Below, one piece after another: positions 16,596 through 24,427 of a DNA stretch of 64,000 nucleotides. Below the pieces are notes generated by a model, which ran no database searches, had not been told where the DNA came from, and saw only the letters and a program-made list of their open reading frames with translations. The DNA comes from Streptomonospora litoralis. Lineage in GTDB: Bacteria; Actinomycetota; Actinomycetes; Streptosporangiales; Streptosporangiaceae. The stretch is taken from positions 1 to 64,000 of the forward strand of contig NZ_CP036456.1 of assembly GCF_004323735.1 (NCBI RefSeq), in the 5' to 3' direction. Numbering within the stretch: position 1 is the stretch's first letter; every line of letters begins with the position of its first letter. The position numbers and the translations under genes were made by a program.

Positions 16596-17531
16596 CTACG
16601 GTGCGGGTGTCTCCCGGATCTGGGCGAGGATGTTCTCGGCGCCCTGGTCGAGCAGGGCGGTCGCCGCCCTCTTGCCGAGGTCGGCAGGTTCAGCGAGCGT
16701 GGCGGCCTGGGCGGTGCGGAGCGCAGTGGTGCCGTCGAGGCTGGTCACCTGCGCGACGAGGCGCAGCCGGTCACCGTCCGCGGTAGCCAGCGCGCCGACC
16801 GGGACGCTGCACCCGCCGTGCAGTTCGGCGAGCAGCGACCGCTCCGCTGTCGCCGCTGCTGCGGTCGCCTCGTCATGCACCGCCGCCACGAGGGCGTATA
16901 GGTCGGTGTCGGTCTCGCGGACCTGGACGGCGATCACGCCCTGGGCGGGCGAGGGCGGGAAGGCGTCGGGATCCAGCGCCTCGGTGATCTCGTGGCCGAG
17001 GTCGAGCCGGCGTAGGCCGGCGGCGGCGAGGACGACCCCGGCGAGCCCGAGTTCGCGGCCGCGCCGCAGGCGAGGCGGGACGTTGCCGCGGATCGGCGTC
17101 GTCGCCACGTCGGGCCGAAGGGCGAGGAGTTGGGCGACGCGGCGCGGCGAGCCGGTACCGACGCGGGCGCCGACGGGCAGGTCGGCCAAGGGGGTTCCGC
17201 ACAGTGCGTCGCGCGGGTCGCCGCGCCGCGGCAGCGCGGCGATGGCGGTGCCCGGCGTCGGCGCCGTCGCCAGGTCCTTGAACGAGTGCACGGCGATGTC
17301 GATCTCTCCGGCGAGCAGCGCGTCCTCCAGAGCGGTGGCGAACACGCTCACCTCGGAGCGGCCGAGGTCGGTGAGGCTGGACTTGCGGTCGCGATCGCCG
17401 GAGGTCATCACGGTGTGCTGCTTCCACGTGATGCCGGGGTGGGCCTCGCGCAGCGGCGCGGTCACTTCGGCGACCATGGCTTTGGCGAGGTGGCTGCCGC
17501 GGGAGCCGACACGAACAACTTGTGCTGACAC
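16596..17531 (-). CDS. hemC: Hydroxymethylbilane synthase (HemC family)
   Basis: A 311-aa protein from GTG 17531, with AGGA about 10 nt upstream. Family residues kept: RVGSRGSHLA at the N-terminus, VHSFKD with the catalytic Asp86, GTGSPRR, RGNV, and GGC with Cys231, which carries the dipyrromethane cofactor. The usual GGKGLF loop is replaced by GRSEVSVF. The enzyme class joins four porphobilinogen units into hydroxymethylbilane. Its partner downstream is a HemB homologue without catalytic lysines, so substrate would have to come from the host hemB. Divergence from the standard loop suggests a specialised paralogue rather than the housekeeping copy. Confidence 0.8.
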   Translation of the reverse strand: MSAQVVRVGSRGSHLAKAMVAEVTAPLREAHPGITWKQHTVMTSGDRDRKSSLTDLGRSEVSVFATALEDALLAGEIDIAVHSFKDLATAPTPGTAIAALPRRGDPRDALCGTPLADLPVGARVGTGSPRRVAQLLALRPDVATTPIRGNVPPRLRRGRELGLAGVVLAAAGLRRLDLGHEITEALDPDAFPPSPAQGVIAVQVRETDTDLYALVAAVHDEATAAAATAERSLLAELHGGCSVPVGALATADGDRLRLVAQVTSLDGTTALRTAQAATLAEPADLGKRAATALLDQGAENILAQIRETPAP

Positions 17532-17638
17532 CTTGTCACATCCTGTACACGTGTGGTATTGGATGCGGGTAGCGTATCGGTCGGTGAAGTCCACCGGCCG
17601 CACACACCAGGACAGTCGACGGCTTCGACGGATCCGTA
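17532..17638 (-). promoter_or_regulatory. Upstream region of hemC/hemB-like operon
   Basis: It contains the interrupted repeat CACACGTGTACAGGATGTG immediately upstream of the GTG (minus-strand reading), which could be an operator. No clear -35/-10 pair of the regulon type is present. Confidence 0.35.
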
Positions 17639-17815
17639 TCAGGGCGTCGGCCGGACCTCTTTGTCCTCCCGTGTCGCACCGCACCGGCACCGGTAATGGA
17701 TCGTGACATCGGTCAGCCCGTTGCCGCGATCGCGCTCCTCGGTGCGGCCGCGCACGAAATCATGGCCGCCCCAGCGGTAGGTGCACTCTCCGGCGGGCCA
17801 GTCGGGTGTCGTCAC
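17639..17815 (-). CDS. Small CxC zinc-ribbon-like protein
   Basis: A 58-aa protein from GTG 17815 preceded by GAGAGGAA. It has a Cys near residue 11 (GECTYRWGG), and CRCGA near the C-terminus; a His lies at about 18. The pattern fits a small metal-binding protein. It is upstream of hemC on the same strand. Function unknown. Confidence 0.55.
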   Translation of the reverse strand: MTTPDWPAGECTYRWGGHDFVRGRTEERDRGNGLTDVTIHYRCRCGATREDKEVRPTP

Positions 17816-17844
17816 CGCGGGGTTCCTCTCTCGTGAAGGGTGGG

Positions 17845-17882
17845 GCCTCTGCCCGGTGCGCGCCGTCAGACCGGGCAGAGGC
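17845..17882. terminator. Strong hairpin terminator
   Basis: A perfect 13-bp stem (GCCTCTGCCCGGT) with a 12-nt loop. It separates the small zinc-ribbon gene from the structured region to the right. Confidence 0.7.
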
Positions 17883-18270
17883 GATCAAGGGAGCCATGCC
17901 GGGGAGGCGGACCCCCCGGTACGGCCGGACAGCGGCCCCGCCCCTCGGCAGCGCATACCAGAAGAGGCGGGGCCGGCCGGGTCCACCACCGCGGATCAGT
18001 GGGGAGGGACGGGGTGGACCCGGCGCTCAGGGGCCGCCCCGCCCCCGCGGGCGGGCGAGTGCGGGGGCGGGGCGGGTGCTGCGGCCACGGATCCGCAGCG
18101 GGACAGGGGCCGGGTCCCTCACTCCGGCCCCTTGTGGGGAGGGGCCCGCCCCACCGGAGGGCACCAAGTGGGGCGGGGCCGCCCTGCTGCGAGGGGACAG
18201 GGCGGCGTGGGGGACCGCGCGCCGGGCTCCCGTGGCGGGTCCTCCCCCGACGCGCGGCCGACTGCGGCCC
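17883..18270. other. Non-coding region with several strong hairpins
   Basis: About 390 bp without a convincing gene. Perfect or near-perfect inverted repeats are stacked one after another: 12 bp (17976-17987 with 18013-18024), 15 bp (18034-18048 with 18061-18075), and a repeat near 18179-18207 (GCCGCCCTG/CAGGGCGGC), plus shorter ones between. It may be a structured RNA, a terminator cluster or an origin-like region; I cannot decide. Confidence 0.45.
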
Positions 18271-18564
18271 TCAGGCGGTAGAGCGATCCGTCGCCGCGCG
18301 CTCGAACGCCTGCATGGCCTCGGCCTGCTCCCGCAGCCAGTCCCACATGAGCTCGGGCCGGGACCAGCCGGCGTAGTCGTCGACAACTCCGAACTCGACG
18401 GCCTCCAGTGGCGACTCCTGGTGGCGTTGCGCCCGCCAGTTCTCGCCGCCGCTCCACCGGTACCGGCGCAGGTCCCAGACGTCGCCGTAGGTCTCCTGCA
18501 TGTCCTCAGGCAGGGCGACGCGCCCCTGCCCGCCACCCAGGTACCGGTACGTTTCCTCGCTCAT
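18271..18564 (-). CDS. Hypothetical protein
   Basis: A 97-aa protein from ATG 18564, which overlaps the stop of the upstream gene (ATGA). Acidic, aromatic-rich (six Trp), soluble. It belongs to a small cluster (18271-19099) of Trp-rich proteins of unknown function on the minus strand, next to the XRE regulator. Confidence 0.6.
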   Translation of the reverse strand: MSEETYRYLGGGQGRVALPEDMQETYGDVWDLRRYRWSGGENWRAQRHQESPLEAVEFGVVDDYAGWSRPELMWDWLREQAEAMQAFERAATDRSTA

Positions 18565-18815
18565 GAGCACATCCCTGCGGCGTGGGCGGCCAGCGCCTCC
18601 GGTGAGGGGCCGAGCCTGACCGCGCGCGGGGGAGCCGACATCTGCTGCTCCAACTCCGCCAGCGTGCGGGCATGCAGCGTCGGCGCCCACTCGGCGGGTG
18701 CTCCCGCCTTTTTGGATGCGCACCAGGCGGCCGGTTGGCCGGCGTCGTCGTAGGAGCGCCAGACACTCCAGAAGCGGGCGTGACCGTCGTCTTGTTGGGG
18801 TCGAAGCGGAGGCAT
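18561..18815 (-). CDS. Hypothetical Trp-rich protein
   Basis: An 84-aa protein from ATG 18815 with AAGGAG at ideal spacing. The N-terminal part (FWSVWRSYDDAG ... WCASKKAG) resembles the 18890-19099 product in its D-W-C-A-S pattern, suggesting paralogy. The C-terminal half is an Ala/Leu-rich helix. Coupled to the downstream gene. Confidence 0.6.
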   Translation of the reverse strand: MPPLRPQQDDGHARFWSVWRSYDDAGQPAAWCASKKAGAPAEWAPTLHARTLAELEQQMSAPPRAVRLGPSPEALAAHAAGMCS

Positions 18816-18889
18816 TACACTCCTTCACGGATTCACGGTTGTCGGTGGCGGGTTGTGGTTGGCGCCCGCCCGCCACCTGAATTCCGGTA

Positions 18890-19099
18890 TTACGGTTGTT
18901 CGCGCAGCATTCCGCGCAACTCGTCGCAGGTGGTTGTCCTGAGCAGGGTCTCGCCGCTACTCGCGCACCAGTCGCCATGGGTGCCGTCTTCGCGCACGTC
19001 ACGCCAGATCTCCCAGTCCGGGAACTCCGTCTGAAGAATCTCGGCCTCGGTCGGCCACGGGCCGTGCAATGCGTCGCGTTCTGCCATGCGGTTGTCCAT
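18890..19099 (-). CDS. Hypothetical protein related to its neighbour
   Basis: A 69-aa protein from ATG 19099. It contains WEIWRDVREDG and DWCASSGETLLR, echoing the WCASK segment of the 18561-18815 product, and a C-terminal LRGMLRE helix. Soluble. Unknown role; possibly a small effector controlled with the adjacent regulator. Confidence 0.6.
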   Translation of the reverse strand: MDNRMAERDALHGPWPTEAEILQTEFPDWEIWRDVREDGTHGDWCASSGETLLRTTTCDELRGMLREQP

Positions 19100-19163
19100 G
19101 CAGCCACCACTCCGATGTGTCGTTCGATGGTGACGCTACTCGCGGCTAACCAGCGCAAACAGA

Positions 19164-19195
19164 AGCGGAGCGCGGTAGTTCTACCGCGCTCCGCT
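19164..19195. terminator. Terminator after XRE regulator
   Basis: A near-perfect 14-15 bp stem (AGCGGAGCGCGGTAG) with a 3-nt loop. It lies 25 bp beyond the stop of the regulator gene on the minus strand. Confidence 0.75.
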
Positions 19196-19219
19196 CAAAA
19201 CTGCCACGTACCGTGGTAC

Positions 19220-20476
19220 CTATAGGGGCACCCCGAGGAATTCGGTTAGATCACGAAGTTCCTGTGAGGGTTTCCGCTTCTTCCGGGTTGCGTCCCAAAT
19301 GTCCTCAGCGATCTCGCGGGCGGCGCGCTGCTGGCGCAGCCATTCCGGGGCGTCGGCACGCAGATCGTGCAACGTTGCCTCAGCCCCGTCAGCGTCGCCG
19401 ACAAGAACCCGCGCCTTGGCCTGATCCAGCTCATGCCGCTGGCGGGTATTGGGCGTCACGCCATCGACGTTCAGGCCGGCGCTCATCTCCAACGCGACAT
19501 CAGGATTGCCTGCGATCAGCTCGTTTTGCATGCCGTTCATCCCGACCGTGGCCGGCCCGAAACGCATGTGGCCGGCCGCGTCGCGATCAGTCCCGAGCCG
19601 GGCTGCAGCGGAGGCCGCCAGCGACTGGATGTCAGCGGCCTCCTCACTGCGGTTGTTGCGCGCCGCCGCCGCCGAGGCACGCATCAGGAGATACCCCCAG
19701 GCCGCGAGTTCGTCCGGGCTCGCGCGAGACATGCGAGGTTCGATCTCTTCGGCCGTCGTCATGCACAGGTGCTCGACTTCGGTGAACCGTGCCTGCCGCA
19801 GCAGCGCCCACCCTTGCTGCCCGATGGCCGCGGCAGCCAACGCCTGGTCTCCGACCCGTATCGCATCGGACAGAGCGTCCCGCAGGGCAATCAAGGCGAG
19901 GTCGTGCTCGCGGATCTGCACCAGGTAGCGGCCGGTGAGCTGCAGGGCGTCTCCACGCAGACGCACCGCCGCCCGCTGCTGGTCGCCGTCGAGGACGCTC
20001 ACGTGGGCGTGGGCGGAGCGGACCGCAGCGGGCGCGACCCGCGCCACGAGATCGTACTCGTTCTCCTGGTAGGCGTTCGCGATGCTGGCAACGGCCGATT
20101 CCAGCATGGGCAGATTCGGCGGTGAACTGTCCATGCTGAAGAGCCGCCCGGAGAGTCCGGCTGGCGGGTTGATCGCTGTGCGGATGTCGAAAAGGACAGT
20201 GTCGCGGTGGTGGGCGGGCGTGGGGTCGGGAGTTTCCGGGGAGGTGAACCACACGGTTCGGACCCCGAAAACACGAGCGATGGCGTGGTAGGTCTCCATG
20301 CGGACCTTTCCGCCTTGCTCGATCTTGCGGATGACCTGCACGCTGAGCCCGGCGCGTTCCGCAAGAACTTCCTGGGTGAGACCGCGGCGTTTCCGCAGTT
20401 CCACGACGCGGTCCTTGATGGATTCCTGCGCGGCTGCGTCGTCGTCGCCGTGTGGGGGTTGGGTAGAGTAGTCCAT
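19220..20476 (-). CDS. XRE-family regulator with TPR-like C-terminal domain
   Basis: A 418-aa protein from ATG 20476. Residues about 22-80 form a Cro/CI-type helix-turn-helix (RGLTQEVLAERAGLSVQVIRKIEQG). The remaining 330 residues are helical repeats with Ala-rich TPR-like pairs. This architecture is common in actinobacteria, where such proteins act as peptide- or stress-responsive regulators of adjacent genes. It lies between the Trp-rich small genes and the peptide/PIMT pair, so either could be its target. A tryptic feature such as a protease domain is absent, so it is not a LexA-type repressor. Confidence 0.8.
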   Translation of the reverse strand: MDYSTQPPHGDDDAAAQESIKDRVVELRKRRGLTQEVLAERAGLSVQVIRKIEQGGKVRMETYHAIARVFGVRTVWFTSPETPDPTPAHHRDTVLFDIRTAINPPAGLSGRLFSMDSSPPNLPMLESAVASIANAYQENEYDLVARVAPAAVRSAHAHVSVLDGDQQRAAVRLRGDALQLTGRYLVQIREHDLALIALRDALSDAIRVGDQALAAAAIGQQGWALLRQARFTEVEHLCMTTAEEIEPRMSRASPDELAAWGYLLMRASAAAARNNRSEEAADIQSLAASAAARLGTDRDAAGHMRFGPATVGMNGMQNELIAGNPDVALEMSAGLNVDGVTPNTRQRHELDQAKARVLVGDADGAEATLHDLRADAPEWLRQQRAAREIAEDIWDATRKKRKPSQELRDLTEFLGVPL

Positions 20477-20535
20477 GGTGTCCCCGTCCTTTTCTGGTCA
20501 GCGCGTTTCCAGGATAGGGCGGGGATTTCGCGCTG

Positions 20536-21717
20536 TCAGGGACCGGGGCGAGCGGCGATCGCCTGCTCGGGGCGGTCGACCCATAGCGTGTGGCCACCGT
20601 CGGCGCCCACCGTCACCCCGAGGCGGTCGCGGCCCGGCCGGCCGGTCTCGCACCACACCTGCCGGGCTCGGGTGATCTCGCCCCACAAGTCACGTACACC
20701 ACCCCGCCGGGTCTCGTAGGGGCCGCCGCCGGGCTCGTACTCCGCCAACGCCCAGGATCCGGCCCGGTCATAGACGTAGACGGTGGCCTCTCCCGCCGCC
20801 TCCACGTTGTCCTCAGCGGCCTCGAAGGCGGTATAGGCCAGGTCGGGCACCAACCACCCCAGCACCACGCCCCACCCCGGGGAGCGGTCGGCTACCACGC
20901 GGGGGTTCAACGCGCGGAACTCGGTGACCGCCTCCGGGTCGTTTTCGTTGACGAACTCCCGCCAGGGCCGCACCTGCTGTCTCTGGTCCCGCAGCCACAT
21001 GAACGCCGCATCTCCCACCATCCGGCCCCGCGCCGCCTTTTCGCTGGCTTCCAGCCGGAGCAGGGCTGCGGAGGTGAACCCCGGCCCCCACGGGGTGACG
21101 ATCGTCCCGCCGGAGCGCGTCTGCGCCACCCAGGCGGGCGGCACCCTGCGGGCGGCCACGGTCGCGAGCACATGATCATAGGGCCCCGGCGGCGGGTCGG
21201 CGCCCTCGCCGACGAGCAGGCGGGGCTTGTACCCGGCCGCGTGCAACCGGGTTCGGGCGTCCTCCGCCACGGCCGGATCCACCTCGATGCTGGTGACGGA
21301 CTGATCACCGAACCGCTCGCACAACAGCGCGGTGTTGTACCCGGTGCCGGTGCCGACCTCCAGCACCGTGTCCCCATCACGGGCATCCAGCGCCTCCAGC
21401 ATCCGCACCACCAGCGATGGCTGCGAGATCGAGCTGGTCGGCACGATGCCCGACCCGCCGGGCCCGGCTGGGCGCCCGTCATCGACCTGGGTCATCAGGG
21501 CGTAGTCCTCGCTGATCCAACGGGCCACGTCGGGGTCGGTGCGCGGCCGCGCTGTGAACAGGTCGTAGCCGCCCGGGTCCGCCCCGGAGCGCACCCAGAC
21601 GGTGTCCGGGACGAACGCGGACCGGTCGACGGCGAGGAGGGCGCGGTGCCAGGCGGGGTCCTGCACCACGCCGCGCGCACTCAGCAGCCGCGCCAGAGAC
21701 AACCCCGGCGGCGTCAC
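20536..21717 (-). CDS. PIMT-type (protein-L-isoaspartate O-methyltransferase-like) peptide methyltransferase
   Basis: A 393-aa protein from GTG 21717, which overlaps the stop of the upstream peptide gene. The methyltransferase core has PTSSISQPSLVVRML (PIMT substrate-side motif) near residue 95 and VLEVGTGTGYNTALL (SAM motif I) near residue 118. A roughly 170-aa C-terminal extension is not part of housekeeping PIMT. Known: PIMT homologues with such extensions methylate Asp side chains in RiPP precursors (graspetide, lanthipeptide and imiditide systems), producing aspartimides. No ATP-grasp or lanthionine gene is nearby, so this would be a two-gene system. A housekeeping repair function is less likely given the coupling. 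Confidence 0.7.
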   Translation of the reverse strand: MTPPGLSLARLLSARGVVQDPAWHRALLAVDRSAFVPDTVWVRSGADPGGYDLFTARPRTDPDVARWISEDYALMTQVDDGRPAGPGGSGIVPTSSISQPSLVVRMLEALDARDGDTVLEVGTGTGYNTALLCERFGDQSVTSIEVDPAVAEDARTRLHAAGYKPRLLVGEGADPPPGPYDHVLATVAARRVPPAWVAQTRSGGTIVTPWGPGFTSAALLRLEASEKAARGRMVGDAAFMWLRDQRQQVRPWREFVNENDPEAVTEFRALNPRVVADRSPGWGVVLGWLVPDLAYTAFEAAEDNVEAAGEATVYVYDRAGSWALAEYEPGGGPYETRRGGVRDLWGEITRARQVWCETGRPGRDRLGVTVGADGGHTLWVDRPEQAIAARPGP

Positions 21718-21851
21718 CTGTTGGGGTCCTGGCCGTCGCCGCCCTGGTCGGGCGCGGGCTCGCCGGAGCCGTGGCGCGACGGCTGCTGGCCGTCGCCGTC
21801 GCTGCCGCCGTGGGAGTCGGTGGGTTTGTCCTGGTTGCCGTGCTTGCCCAT
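21714..21851 (-). CDS. Hydrophilic 45-aa peptide, candidate RiPP precursor
   Basis: Start ATG 21851 (ATG 21854 is adjacent and too near the GGAGG at 21857-21861). The peptide is rich in Gly, Asp, Gln, Ser, Pro and His, with several Asp-Gly, Asp-Ser and Gly-Asp steps and no Cys or hydrophobic block. The stop overlaps the start of the PIMT-type methyltransferase, so the two are made together. Asp-Gly is the sequence most prone to aspartimide formation. No known precursor family is recognisable, so the RiPP idea rests on coupling and composition. Confidence 0.5.
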   Translation of the reverse strand: MGKHGNQDKPTDSHGGSDGDGQQPSRHGSGEPAPDQGGDGQDPNR

Positions 21852-22018
21852 CATGGCCTCCGTAGGGGAGGGGGAATCCGGTCTCCTGGACGGTAACCCG
21901 GCGGGCAACGCCTGTCACGGCATGTGTCCGATCGTGGTCACCGGGCCACCAGGTGCGCCCTCCTCCGAGTCGTCGGTCTGCGACACTCCTGCCCACCCCG
22001 TCGGCGAAGGAGGTTGGA
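21852..22018. promoter_or_regulatory. Divergent intergenic region
   Basis: 167 bp between the minus-strand peptide gene and the plus-strand gene at 22019. It should hold promoters for both, but I see no clear hexamers. Ribosome sites GGAGG (21857-21861, minus) and GAAGGAGG (22007-22014, plus) bound it. Confidence 0.4.
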
Positions 22019-22306
22019 GTGGAGGACCACACGCTGCGGGCCCGCACGCTCGTCGAGTACGAGGACCCGCGTATCGGGCGTGCGCTGCGCCGCCTCCCCG
22101 CCAGGAAGCGGCCGGCGTCGCCGGACGCGGCGTATTGGGAGGCGGCGCTGGTCGTCGCCGAGCGCGACGCCCGCGCAGAGCAGGCGCGTCGGGCGTCGCC
22201 GGGCTGCTACCGGATCGGCTACCTGGGCGGCTACGTGGTGGCGGCCGCCGTACTCCTCGGGCTGATCGCCGCCCTGGTGTGGCTGGTGCAGGCGGTCACT
22301 TCTTGA
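22019..22306 (+). CDS. Tail-anchored membrane protein
   Basis: A 95-aa protein from GTG 22019 behind GAAGGAGG. A charged helical N-terminal part is followed by one C-terminal membrane helix (about residues 68-92), so the N-terminus stays in the cytoplasm. Its end overlaps the convergent DUF4352 gene by 11 bp. Unknown function. Confidence 0.65.
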   Translation: MEDHTLRARTLVEYEDPRIGRALRRLPARKRPASPDAAYWEAALVVAERDARAEQARRASPGCYRIGYLGGYVVAAAVLLGLIAALVWLVQAVTS

Positions 22307-22943
22307 GGTCCACACGCACCCCGTCGGCGAAGGCCCCTTCTCCGTTGACGAGGATGTGGTCCAGCTCGAAGTCGGCCGGGACGTCGTAGGCGATCCTGCC
22401 GGACACCTGCCCGCCGGGGTTGATCTTCTCCAGGCTGTCGATACCAGTGGTCGCGCCGATGTTGTACTCGTACATCGACCCGCCGGGATCCATGAGCACC
22501 TGGTTGCTCGGCTCGAAGTACTCGCCCTCGCTGCCGGTGTTGACGGCCTCGACCTCCAGCACGACGAACTGGCCGCTGGCCTCCTCGGTGAGCCCGAAGT
22601 CGTCCTCGATCTGGGCGATGCCCTGCTCCACCGACGTCACGGTGATGTCCCACGAACCGTGCGAAACCGTGTCACCCACCACGTGGCTGCCGCCGGACTC
22701 CTCACCATCCCCCGCGCCGCCGCCCTCGTCGTTGTTGTCGGCGGCCGGCGGCGCGCCCGGATCAGGGGAGGTGCCGCTGGGGGAGGCGACGACCAACGCC
22801 ATGCACCCGGCCATCATCAGCACGAACCCGCCGATCGCGGCGATACCGCACCCCAGCGCGATCTTGCTGCCGGTGGTCAGCCCGCCCCGCGACGGCGGCT
22901 GGTTCGGGACCGGCGGGGGCGGCGGGTAGTTGCCGTAGGCCAT
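22296..22943 (-). CDS. DUF4352-type secreted/membrane-anchored protein
   Basis: A 215-aa protein from ATG 22943. A short Pro-rich start, one membrane helix with GCMALVV (about residues 30-55; the Cys could be a lipobox Cys), a Gly/Asp/Glu linker, then a DUF4352-like beta domain (SWDITVTSVEQG, QFVVLEVEAVNTG). The plan is the same as the 14244-14882 product, so the element carries two such surface proteins. Role inferred as extracellular. Confidence 0.7.
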   Translation of the reverse strand: MAYGNYPPPPPVPNQPPSRGGLTTGSKIALGCGIAAIGGFVLMMAGCMALVVASPSGTSPDPGAPPAADNNDEGGGAGDGEESGGSHVVGDTVSHGSWDITVTSVEQGIAQIEDDFGLTEEASGQFVVLEVEAVNTGSEGEYFEPSNQVLMDPGGSMYEYNIGATTGIDSLEKINPGGQVSGRIAYDVPADFELDHILVNGEGAFADGVRVDLKK

Positions 22944-23060
22944 GACCTGCTCCTCGGTGCTGGGGGTTGAGGTCAGGAACGCTACACACAGGCGGTGACA
23001 CTCGTCGCGCGGATACGGCGGATCGGGGGTGGCCACCTCAGGCCACCCCCGGACGACAAC
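22944..23060 (-). other. Short intergenic region
   Basis: 117 bp separating the glycan cassette from the DUF4352 gene. A GC-rich repeat (GGGGGTGGCCACCTCAGGCCACCCCC, within 23023-23049) forms a hairpin able to terminate the long late operon. Confidence 0.5.
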
Positions 23061-23234
23061 TCACACCGGGCCGTCGCCGTCCTGGATGATCTCGGCCATC
23101 CCCATCCACGAGTTGCCCAGTTCGGTGAAACGCTCCATTTTCGCGAGATCGGTCTCGCCCTCAGCCCAGATCAGCAGGCGCCGCGCGTTCGCCAACGCTT
23201 CGATGCGGGTCGCTGCGCGAGTCTCGTCGGCCAT
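23061..23234 (-). CDS. Small helical protein
   Basis: A 57-aa protein from ATG 23234 behind GGAGGTGAT, an almost ideal ribosome site. A single amphipathic helical domain (ATRIEALANARRLLIWAEGE). It is the last gene of the late operon. Small helical proteins of this kind are frequent in actinophages; function unknown. Confidence 0.6.
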   Translation of the reverse strand: MADETRAATRIEALANARRLLIWAEGETDLAKMERFTELGNSWMGMAEIIQDGDGPV

Positions 23235-23239
23235 CGGGA

Positions 23240-24262
23240 TCACCTCCGCCCTGCGGTGGCGGCGCGGGTGCGCGGCTGCGGCGGCACCCGGCGCGACGGC
23301 GCGGGCCGGGAGCGATCCTCCAGATGGGCGAGGAACTCCGCCCACACCTGCCCGCCGGCGCCGCGCAGCTCGGTGGGAACGATGGTCTCGGCGAACTCCG
23401 TCTCAGCTGGGCGCATGCCCTCGCCGGCGGCGCGCCGCACCAGATCGGCCAGCTCGCCGGGCGCATCGGCCTGGTAGCCCAGCCCGCGCTTGTACACCCG
23501 CGCCTCCAGAGTCCGGCCGCTGTCACGGGTCTCGTTGCGGGCCCGTGTCAACCAGGCGGGCAGCACCACCGGGATGCCGAGCACCCACGCCTCGTAGATC
23601 GTGGAGCCGCCGTCGGCGATCACCACGTCGGCGCCCGCGTACTCCTCGAATGTGGCCCGGCAGCCGGGGGAGTGACGCGGGTGCGGCGCGGTGACCACGT
23701 CGAACGCGTCCTCGTCGAGGAGGGCGGTCACCTCGTCGCGGTGCCACCACGAGGTGGCGCCCGCGCCGGGCGCGGCCCGGTTGCCCTCGGGCCAGCGCTC
23801 GGACCCGCCGCCGTGGGTGGGGGCATACACCACCCGGATGCGGTCATCGCGCTCGGGGCCGGCCACCTGGTGGTTGAGAAGCGGGTCGAGCTTGGGATAG
23901 CCCAGGATGTGGAGTTTGCGTTCAGGGAAGCGGGTGCGGCGCAGCACCTCGGCGAACCCCGGCCCCGGCAGCAGCACGTGGCGGAAGAACCGGTACTGCT
24001 GGCGGTACCCCTTGTCGGCGAGCCCGTGGCTCACCCCCACCGATTCCCGGTCGTTGCGCTGGGATCCGGGCGCGTAGGCCGAACGGTTGTTGGGGTAGAC
24101 GTTGACCGCGTCGCGGGCGGGCTGGCGCCCCACCGAATACGGCACCCCCATGGCCTCCAGCGCGTCCCATACGGGCCGGAAGTACCGGTCGAGCTGGCCG
24201 CCCGCGACCATGGTGTCCGCCTGCTCGTCCCAGCTGGTGGAGTTCATGCAGAAGTGGATCAC
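23240..24262 (-). CDS. GT-B fold transferase (CDP-glycerol transferase / glycosyltransferase-like)
   Basis: A 340-aa protein whose GTG overlaps the previous stop. The second half has RVVYAPTHGGG, VVTAPHPRHSP and DVVIADGGSTIYEAWVLGIPVV: the nucleotide-sugar or CDP-polyol binding pattern of GT-B enzymes such as CDP-glycerol glycerophosphotransferases and UDP-sugar transferases. The N-terminal half is divergent. It is the last large gene of the decoration cassette. The C-terminal 40 residues are Arg/Pro-rich. Acceptor could be a virion protein or host wall polymer. Confidence 0.65.
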   Translation of the reverse strand: MIHFCMNSTSWDEQADTMVAGGQLDRYFRPVWDALEAMGVPYSVGRQPARDAVNVYPNNRSAYAPGSQRNDRESVGVSHGLADKGYRQQYRFFRHVLLPGPGFAEVLRRTRFPERKLHILGYPKLDPLLNHQVAGPERDDRIRVVYAPTHGGGSERWPEGNRAAPGAGATSWWHRDEVTALLDEDAFDVVTAPHPRHSPGCRATFEEYAGADVVIADGGSTIYEAWVLGIPVVLPAWLTRARNETRDSGRTLEARVYKRGLGYQADAPGELADLVRRAAGEGMRPAETEFAETIVPTELRGAGGQVWAEFLAHLEDRSRPAPSRRVPPQPRTRAATAGRR

Positions 24263-24417
24263 CGTCGGCGCCTCCGCTCTTGGGCCTCCACCGCGGACCG
24301 CTGCAGCTGGGCCCCGGCCTTCGTGGTGTGCGTGCCGATCGTCTGCTGGGGCTTGTCGCCCTCACGGCGGCGCACGACCTGCCACTTCTGCCCGCGTTTG
24401 CGGATGTCGTAGGGCAT
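24259..24417 (-). CDS. Small basic phage protein (MPYDIRKRG type)
   Basis: A 52-aa protein from ATG 24417 with GAGGAGG upstream. The pattern MPYDIRKRGQKWQVV ... IGTHTTKAGAQLQ is a compact beta-hairpin plus helix found in many actinophage small proteins. It is likely a nucleic-acid or scaffold accessory, of unknown function. Both ends overlap or abut glycosyltransferase genes. Confidence 0.65.
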   Translation of the reverse strand: MPYDIRKRGQKWQVVRRREGDKPQQTIGTHTTKAGAQLQRSAVEAQERRRRR

Positions 24418-24427
24418 CACAACCTCC

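Noticed and set aside
20536-22047. Longer start of the PIMT-type enzyme at 22047
   Set aside because: The extra 110 codons are Arg-rich and overlap the peptide gene in another frame; GTG 21717 gives stop-start coupling.
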